Assembly: GCA_035540955.1 (NCBI GenBank)
Contig: DATLFP010000128.1
Span: 1 to 23,952, forward strand
Direction: 5' to 3'
Origin: DATLFP01 sp035540955
GTDB lineage: Bacteria > Actinomycetota > Acidimicrobiia > Acidimicrobiales > CADCSY01
DNA: 23,952 nt
Position numbers and translations under genes: made by a program. The notes beneath the pieces are model-generated. The model was not told the DNA's origin. It saw nothing but the letters and a program-made list of their open reading frames with translations, and searched no databases. Positions 6,987 through 14,006 of the stretch are shown here, one piece after another (the stretch's first letter is position 1; each line of letters begins with the position of its first letter).

Positions 6987-7921
6987 CGCTGGTCGATGCC
7001 GAAGGGCATCACCGCGAGCGCGGCCGTCGTCACCCCGTTCTCGAAGTAGCGGTCGATGTGCTCCTTGCAGGCCTCCGGTGACCCGTGGACGATCAGCTCG
7101 TCGACGAGCGAGTCGGGGATGGCCGCCAGCGCCGCCTTCCGGTCACCGGCCTTCCACGCGTCCCACATCGGTCGGAGCTGGTCGCCCCGCCCGAGCCAGT
7201 CGTGGAACGCGGCGTAGACCGGCACGTTGAGGTAGGCAGCGATGGCGAAGCGCGCCATGCCCCGCACGGTGTCGGTGTCGGTCGACGGGCACACGAAGAT
7301 CCGGGCCACGATCTCCCGCTCGGCTCCCCCCGCGGCGTCGTGGACGACGGGGGCGACCTGCTTCACGTCGTCGGCCGACAGCCAGTTGATGATGGCACCG
7401 TCGGCCTCGCGTCCGGCCATCTTCAGCATCCCCTCCCGCAGCGCGGCGACGAGGATCGTCGGCTGGACCGCCGGCACCCGACCGAGCTTGAACCCGCCGA
7501 CGTTGAACCCCGTGTAGGTGTCGTCGGTGACCTTCTCGCCGGTCAAGGCCCGCTTGAGGTAGCGGACGGTGTCGCGGGTGCGCTTGTAGGGCTCCTCGAA
7601 GGGGATGCCGTTCCAGCGCTGCACGATGACGTCGCTCGAGCTCCCGATGCCGAAGGCGAACCGGCCGGGAGCGGCCTCGGCCATGGCCGCCACGCTCTGG
7701 GCGAGCAGGGCCGGTCCTCGGGTGTAGGCGGGGACGATGGCGCAGCCGAGCCGGAGCGTCGGCGCCCACGCCGCGGCCAGCGCCAGCGGGGTGAAGGCGT
7801 CGGTGCCGTCGGCCTCGCTCGACCACACGTCGGTGTAGCCGAGGTCGACGAGCTCCTCGTAGAGCTCCTTGTGGTCGGCGAGCGGGGCGCCGAAGGGGAC
7901 CGTCATGCCGTGGCGACGCAT
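6956..7921 (-). CDS. LLM-class (F420-type) flavin-dependent oxidoreductase
   Basis: A 321-residue TIM-barrel enzyme of the bacterial luciferase-like family, which in actinobacteria mostly uses coenzyme F420. Visible family features are the N-terminal ELVDLGYTDVWSSEADGTDAFTPLALAA, the segment LRLGCAIVPAYTRGPALLAQ, RFAFGIGSSSDVIVQRWNG (cofactor region) and the C-terminal LIVHGSPEACKEHIDRYFENGV. The substrate cannot be told from sequence, and F420 rather than FMN is a family-based guess. ATG 7921 is preferred because TAGCGT (7929-7934) ends seven bases upstream, giving a leaderless message; ATG at codon 6 is an alternative. It is monocistronic and convergent with the GGDEF-EAL gene, overlapping its end by 31 bp. 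Confidence 0.88.
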   Translation of the reverse strand: MRRHGMTVPFGAPLADHKELYEELVDLGYTDVWSSEADGTDAFTPLALAAAWAPTLRLGCAIVPAYTRGPALLAQSVAAMAEAAPGRFAFGIGSSSDVIVQRWNGIPFEEPYKRTRDTVRYLKRALTGEKVTDDTYTGFNVGGFKLGRVPAVQPTILVAALREGMLKMAGREADGAIINWLSADDVKQVAPVVHDAAGGAEREIVARIFVCPSTDTDTVRGMARFAIAAYLNVPVYAAFHDWLGRGDQLRPMWDAWKAGDRKAALAAIPDSLVDELIVHGSPEACKEHIDRYFENGVTTAALAVMPFGIDQRQAVRELAPA

Positions 7922-7928
7922 GGCGCGC

Positions 7929-7934
7929 ACGCTA
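7929..7934 (-). promoter_or_regulatory. -10 box of the LLM oxidoreductase gene
   Basis: TAGCGT on the minus strand ends seven bases before ATG 7921. No Shine-Dalgarno is present, which supports leaderless transcription. Confidence 0.55.
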
Positions 7935-7960
7935 CTCAGGTGTCCCGATGCCCGCCGTTT

Positions 7961-8001
7961 GGGCGGTGAAGTCGCCGCGGATCGCGGGCCGATCACCGCC
8001 C
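7961..8001 (-). terminator. Nested hairpin after the TesB-like gene
   Basis: Outer perfect stem GGGCGGTGA / TCACCGCCC (7961-7969 with 7993-8001) encloses an inner stem CCGCG-GAT-CGCGG. It begins six bases past the TGA of the thioesterase gene, as expected for its terminator, and separates it from the LLM gene promoter. No U-tract. Confidence 0.6.
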
Positions 8002-8007
8002 AGACGA

Positions 8008-8802
8008 TCAGTGGTGGCGGTGGCGGCGGACGGCGCAGGTCTGCGAGGCGGTCCCGAGGAGCGTGCCGTCGTCGGCCCAGAGGTGGACGAGGCCATGCCC
8101 GTACCCGTTGGCGACGGCATGCACGCGCACGTCGAGCAGCACCCACTCGGTCGGGACGATGGCCGCGACCCGGATCGTGTTGTCGAGGCTGCGGCCGCCG
8201 GCGTGGATCCCGAGCGCCTGGCCGACGCCGAAGGGGACGTAGTCGCCGAGGAGCCCGAGCAGCGCGGCGCCGCAGTCGAGCTCGGGCACCCGGGCCCACA
8301 ACGCCGAGCGCCCGTCACCGGGCGTGCCGTCGAGCTCGTCGCGCTGGCGGCCGAGGGCGATGCGGCTCTCGATCCTCGACATGATCGTGTCGCCGTCGCG
8401 ACGCTCACGAGGCGGGCACGCCTCCGGTCCCGGCACGACCGGCCGCTCGGCCCACTGTCCCCCCAGTCCCCCGCCGTCGCGACGGCCGAGCGCCCCGTTC
8501 ACGGTGAGGATCTCGCGGTCGCCCACCGTCGCCACCACCCGGGCCTGGGTCGTGGCCGCGCCCGCGGCGGCCACCGTCACCCGAAACTCGACGGCGTCGG
8601 GCGGACGGGCGAAGGACAGGTACTGGGCGGTCGCCCACGCCAGCGGCCGCCCCGTGGTCCCCTCCATCGCCGCCACCGCGGCGCCGAGCCCGGCGCCCCC
8701 GAAGAGGAAGCCGCCCCCGGTGGAGAGCGCCGATATGTCCGGAAGGCGCCACACATCGTGGTCGTTTGTGCGCTCGAGACCGAGGAAGGGGACCGTCTCC
8801 AT
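8008..8802 (-). CDS. TesB-like acyl-CoA thioesterase (double hotdog)
   Basis: A 264-residue protein with the layout of the acyl-CoA thioesterase II family. The first hotdog has GGGFLFGGAGLGAAVAAME (central helix) and AQYLSFARPPD. The second has RSLDNTIRVAAIVPTEWVLLD, with the expected catalytic Asp, and ends LLGTASQTCAVRR, with the expected Gln. It would hydrolyse acyl-CoA thioesters; chain length is unknown. ATG 8802 is chosen because TACCTT (minus strand, 8812-8817) lies nine bases upstream and an extension to 8838 would run through the divergent promoter. The Asp and Gln assignments are by motif only. A nested hairpin follows the stop. Confidence 0.82.
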   Translation of the reverse strand: METVPFLGLERTNDHDVWRLPDISALSTGGGFLFGGAGLGAAVAAMEGTTGRPLAWATAQYLSFARPPDAVEFRVTVAAAGAATTQARVVATVGDREILTVNGALGRRDGGGLGGQWAERPVVPGPEACPPRERRDGDTIMSRIESRIALGRQRDELDGTPGDGRSALWARVPELDCGAALLGLLGDYVPFGVGQALGIHAGGRSLDNTIRVAAIVPTEWVLLDVRVHAVANGYGHGLVHLWADDGTLLGTASQTCAVRRHRHH

Positions 8803-8811
8803 CGAACGGGG

Positions 8812-8844
8812 AAGGTAACTGTCACACCCCCTGTTCATAGTGAG
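8812..8844. promoter_or_regulatory. Back-to-back promoters: TesB-like (-) and PafBC-like copy 2 (+)
   Basis: Rightward: CTGTCACACCCC (8819-8830), four bases, TCATAGTGAG (8835-8844), with CATAGT ending eight bases before ATG 8850. Leftward: TACCTT (8812-8817 on the minus strand) for the thioesterase. The leftward -10 box ends one base before the rightward TGTCAC element, so an activator bound there would sit against the other promoter. The rightward motif matches copy 1 at 3807-3832. Confidence 0.6.
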
Positions 8845-8849
8845 GACCT

Positions 8850-8996
8850 ATGAAGCAGCAGTTGGCGCTGATCGATCCCCCGCACCGGGCCTGGAAGCTC
8901 GACCGCAAGACGATCGAGGCCGGCCGCAAGGGCGTCGCCGAAGCCCGGGCCGCGCTGGCCGAGGCCGCCCGCCGCCAGCAGCAGCAGGCGGCGTAA
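8850..8996 (+). CDS. 48-residue basic helical protein, putative damage-inducible
   Basis: Small gene between the thioesterase and the ceramidase-like gene. It starts MKQQLALIDPPHRAWKLD, followed by RKTIEAGRKGVAEARAAL and an Ala/Arg/Gln-rich end (AEAARRQQQQAA). The pattern 'xWKLDxxTxExGRxGVAxARAAL' recalls short uncharacterised actinobacterial proteins, from memory only. The C-terminal two thirds should be one amphipathic helix; there is no signal peptide or Cys. The start is fixed by the PafBC-like promoter eight bases upstream (leaderless). The TAA stop is only nine bases from the convergent gene's stop. Function unknown; the promoter suggests a DNA-damage response. Confidence 0.7.
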   Translation: MKQQLALIDPPHRAWKLDRKTIEAGRKGVAEARAALAEAARRQQQQAA

Positions 8997-9005
8997 GCCC
9001 GCTCG

Positions 9006-10127
9006 CTAGCGCTGCTCGAGCAGGGCGGCGCGGACGGCGGCCACGAAGGCCGGGCCGTAGCTGGTGTCTTCCTCGTAGCCGGCGGTGAACGGCTCGGGCA
9101 GGTAGCCCTGCCAGATGGGCGCGAGGCCGGCGAGCAGGACCCGGCCCCCGGCCCGCTCCTCCACCGCCCGACCCAGGGCGTGGAACGCCTCGCCGGGGAT
9201 CGACACCAGCCGCACCGGTCCGAGCGACCACTCGACCAGCTCCACCGGAAGCGGCCGCTCGCCACGAGCCCGGGCCAGCGCGGTTCCCGACGTGGGCGCG
9301 TCGATCGTGACGTGGCGTTCGATGCCGGGACCGCCGGCCGCGATGTCCTCGGCGGTGGCGAGAACGCCGTCGACCACCTGCCCCAGATCGGTGCCGAGCT
9401 CGTCGGCCTCGGCGAACAGGTCGGCGGCGCAGTCGTTGCCCTGGCGGTGCACGTGGTGGGGGTTCACGTCGCCCTGCGCGCCCTGCAGCATCACCGCCCG
9501 GCCGCCGGTGCGACGTTCCAGCTCGGCCCGGAACGCGCCCACCCAGTCGGTCGCCACCGCCAGGCACTCCGGGCCGAGGGCCACGGGGTGGACCGACAGG
9601 TTGGCGATGGTGGTGATGCGCCCGCCGTCGAGGGCGTGGATGTCGAGGGCGGTGAACCACGGGTCGTACGGGTGGCCGCGGCGGTTGATCGACAGCCCGG
9701 CCGGCAGCGGCCAGCGACCGAAGCGCAGGGTCGCGTCGGCGGCGCCGTCGCGGGCCTCGACGGCGGCGGCCACGCAGCGGTCGATGAGCAGCGCGCCGTA
9801 ACCGTCGGGCGTCGGCCAGCCGAGGGCGTCGGTGCCGGCCATCGCGCTCGGCCCGGCGTGGGTGTGGACGCACGACGTGAGGACCGCGGCGCGCTCGAGC
9901 CCGAGCGCGGCCCCGACGGCGTCGCGCACGGGGTCGGCGAAGTGGTGCGACATCCCCAGCAGATCGCAGACGAGCAGGCACACGGCCACGGCGTCGCTGG
10001 CGAGGTAGACGGCGCGCACCTCGAGGTCGTCCCGCACCTCGTGGGCGATCTGCGGCTCGGCGAACCCGGCGAGATGCACCGGCAGCACCTCCGGCGTGAT
10101 GACCGCGGTCCCCACCCCCACCCTCAT
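9006..10127 (-). CDS. Short neutral/alkaline ceramidase-like protein
   Basis: A 373-residue protein resembling the N-terminal catalytic domain of neutral ceramidases: VGVGTAVITPEVLPVHLAGF at the start, SCVHTHAGPSA (zinc-binding His region), NLSVHPVALG and GAQGDVNPHHV. True neutral ceramidases are about twice as long and have Ser before the GDV motif as nucleophile. Here the position is Gln (AQGDVNP), as in many bacterial homologues of unknown activity, so ceramide hydrolysis is doubtful. There is no signal peptide, so it is probably cytoplasmic. ATG 10127 lies seven bases after the stop of the aminotransferase gene, with which it forms an operon. Substrate unknown. Confidence 0.78.
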   Translation of the reverse strand: MRVGVGTAVITPEVLPVHLAGFAEPQIAHEVRDDLEVRAVYLASDAVAVCLLVCDLLGMSHHFADPVRDAVGAALGLERAAVLTSCVHTHAGPSAMAGTDALGWPTPDGYGALLIDRCVAAAVEARDGAADATLRFGRWPLPAGLSINRRGHPYDPWFTALDIHALDGGRITTIANLSVHPVALGPECLAVATDWVGAFRAELERRTGGRAVMLQGAQGDVNPHHVHRQGNDCAADLFAEADELGTDLGQVVDGVLATAEDIAAGGPGIERHVTIDAPTSGTALARARGERPLPVELVEWSLGPVRLVSIPGEAFHALGRAVEERAGGRVLLAGLAPIWQGYLPEPFTAGYEEDTSYGPAFVAAVRAALLEQR

Positions 10128-10134
10128 CGGCGTC

Positions 10135-11310
10135 TCACAGGACCTCGGCGGCGACGGCGCGGATGGCGCCGGCGATCTCGTCGCAGTCGTCGGGGGTGTA
10201 GCGCACGCCGATGGGGACGATGACGTTGCGGGCCACGAGAGCCTCGGTGCGGGGGCACAGTCCCTTCTCTGCCACCCAGTCGCCGGTGCCGGTGGCGGTG
10301 CGGCGGGCGAGGACGGCGGGGTTCCAGTACACGGGCTCGCCCCGGTACATCTGCGCGCACGGGACGCCACGCGCCACGAGGCCCTTCCCGAACCGCTTTG
10401 CCGCGGCCTGGTCGGGCAGGAACCACATGCAGCTCGAGCCGCCGTCGCCGCCGGCGTCGGGCACCCGGCGGGGCGTGAGGCCGTCGATGGTCCCCACGCC
10501 GTCGAGGATGCGCCGCTTGCTCGCCCGCAGCGCACCGAGGATCGACGGGAGGCGGCCGAGCTGCACCCCGGCGATGGCGCCCGCCACCTCGCCCATGCGC
10601 AGGTTCTCCGCCGCGAAGGGCTCGGTCAGCTCCTCGCCGCGGGACGACGCGTACGACGTGACGAACTGCCCACCCTGGTCCTGGTAGCGCGACGCTCTCA
10701 GGTAGAGCCGCTCGTCGCCGGTGGTGACGACCCCGCCCTCCCCGGCGGTGATGTTCTTCTCGAGCTGGAGCGAGAAGCACCCGAGGGCGCCGATGGCGCC
10801 CGCCGCCCGGCCGCGGTAGGTGGCGCCGAACGCCTGCGCGGCATCCTCGACGACCGGCGTGGCGCCGGCGGCGGCGAGGAGCGCGTCCATGTCGCCCACG
10901 ACGTTCTCGATGTGCACGGCGATGATGGTGTCGGCACCTGCGGGGATCGACCCGGGATCGACGCTGAGGGTGTCGTCGACCTCGGCGAAGACCGGGGTCG
11001 CCCCGGCGGCCACGACGGCGTTGACGGTGGCGATGAACGTGAACGCCGGCACCACCACCCGGGCGCCGGGTCCGATCCCGAGAGCCGCGAGCGCGCACCG
11101 CAGGGCGGCGGTCCCGCTGGAGACGGCCACCGCGTAGCCGACACCGAGCTGGGCCCGCACCCCGGCCTCGAAGGCCGCGACGGTCCCCTGCAGGTCGGGG
11201 CCGTAGTACCGGAACAGCGACCGGCTGCGCATGACCCGGTCGACCGCCGCCCGCTCCTCGTCGCCGAGGAGGGCCGCGCCCTTGCCGAAGTCGAGTGGGA
11301 CTTGGCGCAT
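10135..11310 (-). CDS. DegT/DnrJ/EryC1/StrS-family PLP aminotransferase
   Basis: A 391-residue PLP enzyme of the sugar-aminotransferase type. It shows AVSSGTAALRCAL (phosphate-binding), VVPAFTFIATVNAV, the cofactor Asp in PVVEDAAQAFG and the Schiff-base lysine K185 in QLEKNITAGEGG. The usual SHK is LEK here. Members transfer an amino group to keto-sugars in nucleotide-sugar or antibiotic sugar synthesis, but no other sugar genes are nearby, so the substrate is unknown. ATG 11310 has TAACTT (minus strand, 11317-11322) six bases upstream and no Shine-Dalgarno. Co-transcribed with the ceramidase-like gene and divergent from the thiolase. Confidence 0.88.
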   Translation of the reverse strand: MRQVPLDFGKGAALLGDEERAAVDRVMRSRSLFRYYGPDLQGTVAAFEAGVRAQLGVGYAVAVSSGTAALRCALAALGIGPGARVVVPAFTFIATVNAVVAAGATPVFAEVDDTLSVDPGSIPAGADTIIAVHIENVVGDMDALLAAAGATPVVEDAAQAFGATYRGRAAGAIGALGCFSLQLEKNITAGEGGVVTTGDERLYLRASRYQDQGGQFVTSYASSRGEELTEPFAAENLRMGEVAGAIAGVQLGRLPSILGALRASKRRILDGVGTIDGLTPRRVPDAGGDGGSSCMWFLPDQAAAKRFGKGLVARGVPCAQMYRGEPVYWNPAVLARRTATGTGDWVAEKGLCPRTEALVARNVIVPIGVRYTPDDCDEIAGAIRAVAAEVL

Positions 11311-11333
11311 GCCCTGAAGTTACGCTCCGGCGC
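11311..11333. promoter_or_regulatory. 23-bp bidirectional promoter with overlapping -10 boxes
   Basis: The two divergent start codons are only 23 bp apart. TACGCT (11321-11326, plus strand) ends seven bases before the thiolase ATG. TAACTT (11322-11317, minus strand) ends six bases before the aminotransferase ATG. The boxes share the self-complementary TA at 11321-11322. Any -35 element must lie inside the opposite gene, and both messages would be leaderless. Confidence 0.6.
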
Positions 11334-12518
11334 ATGGCTCTGAACGCTCGTGACGTCGTCATCGTCGAGGCCCTGCGCACCCCCATCGGGCGGCGCAACG
11401 GCGGCCTCTCCACCATGCACCCCGCCGACCTGCTCGGCGCGGTCCTCGAAGAGATCGTGAACCGGACCGGCATCGACCCCGCCGAGGTCGGCCAGCTGGT
11501 CGGCGGCTGCGTGTCCCAGGTCGGCGAGCAGACCTTCAACATCGCCCGCACCGCGTGGCTCGCAGCCGGCCTCCCGCTCACGGTGGCCGCCACCACCGTC
11601 GACAGCCAGTGCGGCTCGTCGCAGCAGGCCACGTCGCTCGCCGCGTCGCTGGTCGGCGGGGGCGCCGTCGACGTGGCCATCGGTTGCGGCGTGGAGACGA
11701 TGAGCCGGGTGCCCATCGGCGCCGGCATGCGCAGCGAGTTCGGCGTGCCGACGCCCAAGTCGTACTTCGAGCGCTACGAGATGACCTCCCAGTTCGAGGG
11801 CGCCGAGCGGATCGCCGAGCGCTGGGGCATCACGCGGGAGGACACCGACCGCTTCGGCCTGCAGTCCCAGGAGCGGGCGATCAAGGCGTGGGCCGAGGAC
11901 CGCTTCGCCGGCCAGATCGTCGAGATCGACGCGCCCGACGTCGACGAGGAGGGCAAGCCCACCGGCACCACCCACCGCGTCACCAAGGACGAGGGCCTGC
12001 GGGAGACCTCGCTCGAGAAGCTCGCCACGCTCAAGCCCGTCGCCCGGGAGAACGGCGTGCACACCGCCGGTTCGTCGTCGCAGATCTCCGACGGCGCCGG
12101 CGCCGTCCTGATGATGACGGCGGAGAAGGCGTCGGCCCTCGGCCTCACGCCCAAGGCCCGCATCGTCGACCACTGCCTGGTGGGGACCGACCCGGTGCTC
12201 ATGCTCACCGGGCCGATCGACGCCACGGAGCGGCTGATGTCGCGGAACAACATGACCGTCGACCAGATCGACACCTTCGAGGTCAACGAGGCCTTCGCCT
12301 CCGTGGTCCTGGCGTGGGCCAAGGAGTGCAAGATCGACATGGAGAAGGCGAACCCCAACGGGGGCGCCATCGCCCTCGGCCACCCCCTGGGCGGCACCGG
12401 CGCCGTGCTCATCACCAAGGCCGTGTACGAGCTCGAGCGCACCGGCGGCCGCTACGGCCTCGTGTCGATGTGCTGCGGCGGCGGCCTCGGCACCGGCACC
12501 CTCATCGAGCGCCTCTGA
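11334..12518 (+). CDS. Acetyl-CoA acetyltransferase / 3-ketoacyl-CoA thiolase
   Basis: A 394-residue thiolase. The acyl-accepting cysteine is C93 (VDSQCGSSQQA), the catalytic His H350 is in ALGHPLGGTGA, and the proton-transferring cysteine C380 is in SMCCGGGLGTG. NEAFASV supplies the conserved Asn-Glu. Length and motifs are those of an active enzyme. Thiolases either cleave 3-ketoacyl-CoA in beta-oxidation or condense acetyl-CoA. The N-terminal part (GCVSQVGEQTFNIARTAWLAAGLP) recalls actinobacterial FadA5-like steroid thiolases, but this is only an impression. ATG 11334 is supported by the leaderless -10 TACGCT seven bases upstream. A long inverted repeat follows the stop. Confidence 0.93.
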   Translation: MALNARDVVIVEALRTPIGRRNGGLSTMHPADLLGAVLEEIVNRTGIDPAEVGQLVGGCVSQVGEQTFNIARTAWLAAGLPLTVAATTVDSQCGSSQQATSLAASLVGGGAVDVAIGCGVETMSRVPIGAGMRSEFGVPTPKSYFERYEMTSQFEGAERIAERWGITREDTDRFGLQSQERAIKAWAEDRFAGQIVEIDAPDVDEEGKPTGTTHRVTKDEGLRETSLEKLATLKPVARENGVHTAGSSSQISDGAGAVLMMTAEKASALGLTPKARIVDHCLVGTDPVLMLTGPIDATERLMSRNNMTVDQIDTFEVNEAFASVVLAWAKECKIDMEKANPNGGAIALGHPLGGTGAVLITKAVYELERTGGRYGLVSMCCGGGLGTGTLIERL

Positions 12519-12522
12519 GCCC

Positions 12523-12576
12523 AAGATCTCGGGCCGTTGCGGGCCCTCCTGGGGCCACCAACAGCCCGAGATCTTG
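12523..12576 (+). terminator. 13-bp perfect inverted repeat after the thiolase gene
   Basis: CAAGATCTCGGGC (12523-12535) and its exact complement GCCCGAGATCTTG (12564-12576) flank a 28-base GC-rich loop, starting four bases after the thiolase stop. There is no U-tract. Terminator is the likeliest role. The distal arm runs into TTGAGT (12574-12579), a possible -35 for the nuclease gene. Confidence 0.55.
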
Positions 12577-12594
12577 AGTGTCGCACCCGCTCCG

Positions 12595-12600
12595 TAGGGT
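12595..12600 (+). promoter_or_regulatory. -10 box of the nuclease gene
   Basis: TAGGGT ends seven bases before GTG 12608. TTGAGT at 12574-12579 is a possible -35, with a short 15-base spacer. Confidence 0.5.
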
Positions 12601-12607
12601 CATGGCG

Positions 12608-13093
12608 GTGCGACGGATGTTGTGCGGGCTGGTCATCGCCCTCGCCGCCGCGTGCGGCGGGGGCGACGGCGCGTCCGGGGACGACCCTTCGGTGGGGCGG
12701 GTCGTGCGCATCGTCGACGGCGACACGATGCGCATCCGGATCGGCGGAGTCGAGGAGCCGGTGCGGCTCATCGGCATCGACACGCCCGAGAGTGTCGATC
12801 CCCGCTCCCCCGTCGAGTGCTTCGGCATCGAGGCCAGCAACCACCTGAAGTCGCTCGCCCCGCCGGGCACCGCCGTCCGCCTCGTGCGCGACGTCGAGGC
12901 CCGCGACCGCTACGACCGGCTCCTCGCCTACGTGTACCGGGTCGACGACGACCTCTTCCTCAACCTCGCCATGGCCCGCGACGGGTACGCCAACGTGCTC
13001 ACCTACCCGCCGAACGTCGCCCACGCCGACGCGTTCGTCACCGCCGTGGCCGAGGCCCGCGAGGCCGGCCGCGGCCTGTGGAACGCGTGCTGA
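12608..13093 (+). CDS. Secreted thermonuclease (SNase-like), probable lipoprotein
   Basis: A 161-residue nuclease of the staphylococcal nuclease family. After a signal segment (RRMLCGLVIALAAAC) with a lipobox-like LAAAC, a short Gly/Asp linker precedes the OB fold: VGRVVRIVDGDTMRIR, then RLIGIDTPES (the expected catalytic Arg and Glu) and ARDRYDRLLAYVY (the second catalytic Arg). The Ca-binding aspartates of the DGDT and GIDTPE blocks are present. It should cut DNA or RNA outside the membrane, possibly for nutrient use. Start: GTG 12608 fits a leaderless message from TAGGGT; ATG 12602 or 12578 in the same frame would extend the N-terminus or overlap the promoter. A repeat-family hairpin follows three bases after the stop. 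Confidence 0.9.
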   Translation: MRRMLCGLVIALAAACGGGDGASGDDPSVGRVVRIVDGDTMRIRIGGVEEPVRLIGIDTPESVDPRSPVECFGIEASNHLKSLAPPGTAVRLVRDVEARDRYDRLLAYVYRVDDDLFLNLAMARDGYANVLTYPPNVAHADAFVTAVAEAREAGRGLWNAC

Positions 13094-13096
13094 GCT

Positions 13097-13149
13097 TCGA
13101 ACCTTGTCGCGCTCGCCCGGCTGCGCCGGGCGAGCGCGACAAGGTTCGA
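13097..13149. repeat. Long palindromic hairpin, repeat copy A
   Basis: Perfect 25-bp inverted repeat: the arm at 13097-13121 begins TCGAACCTTGTCGCGCTC, the loop is TGC (13122-13124), and the other arm is 13125-13149. It starts three bases after the nuclease stop and ends 23 bases before the next gene. The same arm sequence recurs at 19105-19155. Likely a strong terminator; its 3' arm reaches into the -35 area of the ChbG-like gene. Confidence 0.8.
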
Positions 13150-13160
13150 GGGATCGGGGT

Positions 13161-13166
13161 TAGCGT
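13161..13166 (+). promoter_or_regulatory. -10 box of the ChbG-like gene
   Basis: TAGCGT ends six bases before GTG 13173; no Shine-Dalgarno is present, in line with a leaderless message. Confidence 0.5.
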
Positions 13167-13172
13167 GACCGC

Positions 13173-14006
13173 GTGTCCGAACTGGCCGAACGGCTCGGCT
13201 ATCCCGGCGACGCGAAGCTGCTGATCGTCAACTGCGACGACCTCGGCTCCTCCCACTCGGCCAACGACGCCATCTACGAGGCGCTGCGCGACGGGATCGC
13301 CACCAGCGCCACGCTGATGGTCCCGTGCCCGTGGGCCCGGGAGGCGGCCGCCCGGTACCGGGGCGAGGACGTCGGCGTGCACCTCACCCTCACCTCCGAG
13401 TGGGACCTCTACCGGTGGGGCCCCATCACCCACGCCCCGTCGCTCGTCGACGGCGACGGCGGCTTCCCCCGCACCATCCAGGAGGTGTGGGACCACGCCG
13501 ACCTCGACGAGTCGCGCCGCGAGCTGCGCACCCAGGTGGAGCGGGCCATCCTGTGGGGCTTCGACGTGAGCCACCTCGACTCGCACATGGGCACCGTGCA
13601 GCTGAAGCCCGAGTTCTTCGACATCTACCTCGAGCTCGCCGTCGAGTTCGGCCTGCCGATGCGGATGGCCGGCGCGTCCGCCGAGCGGGCGATCGGCTTC
13701 CCCTTCCGGCGTTTGGCGGCCGAAGAGGGCGTGGTGTTCCCCGACCACTTCGTGCACGTTCCCGGCGTGGGCTCCCGCAAGGCGATCGAGAAGGTCCTCT
13801 ACGACCTGCGGCCCGGGGTCACCGAGGTGCTCGCCCATCCTGCGGTCGACACCGGCGAGCTGCGGTCGTCCCACCCCGACTGGCCCAACCGGGTCGACGA
13901 CCACCAGCTGCTCGTCCACGATCGGGACGTTCGAGCCATGGCCGAGCGAGCCGGGGTGACCTTCATCGGCTTCCGCGAGCTGCGCGACCTGCAGCGCGCC
14001 GGTTGA
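13173..14006 (+). CDS. ChbG/YdjC-family carbohydrate deacetylase
   Basis: A 277-residue protein of the ChbG/HpnK (YdjC-like) family, metal-dependent deacetylases of N-acetylated sugars such as chito-oligosaccharides or hopanoid glycosides. Motifs: LLIVNCDDLGSSHSANDA (catalytic/metal Asp), VGVHLTLTSEW (metal His), SHLDSHMGTVQL (metal His) and VTEVLAHPAVDTGEL near the end. All key residues seem present. There is no signal peptide, so it acts in the cytoplasm; the substrate is unknown. GTG 13173 is placed by TAGCGT upstream. Its TGA overlaps the TTG start of the kinase-like gene, so the two form an operon. Confidence 0.88.
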   Translation: MSELAERLGYPGDAKLLIVNCDDLGSSHSANDAIYEALRDGIATSATLMVPCPWAREAAARYRGEDVGVHLTLTSEWDLYRWGPITHAPSLVDGDGGFPRTIQEVWDHADLDESRRELRTQVERAILWGFDVSHLDSHMGTVQLKPEFFDIYLELAVEFGLPMRMAGASAERAIGFPFRRLAAEEGVVFPDHFVHVPGVGSRKAIEKVLYDLRPGVTEVLAHPAVDTGELRSSHPDWPNRVDDHQLLVHDRDVRAMAERAGVTFIGFRELRDLQRAG

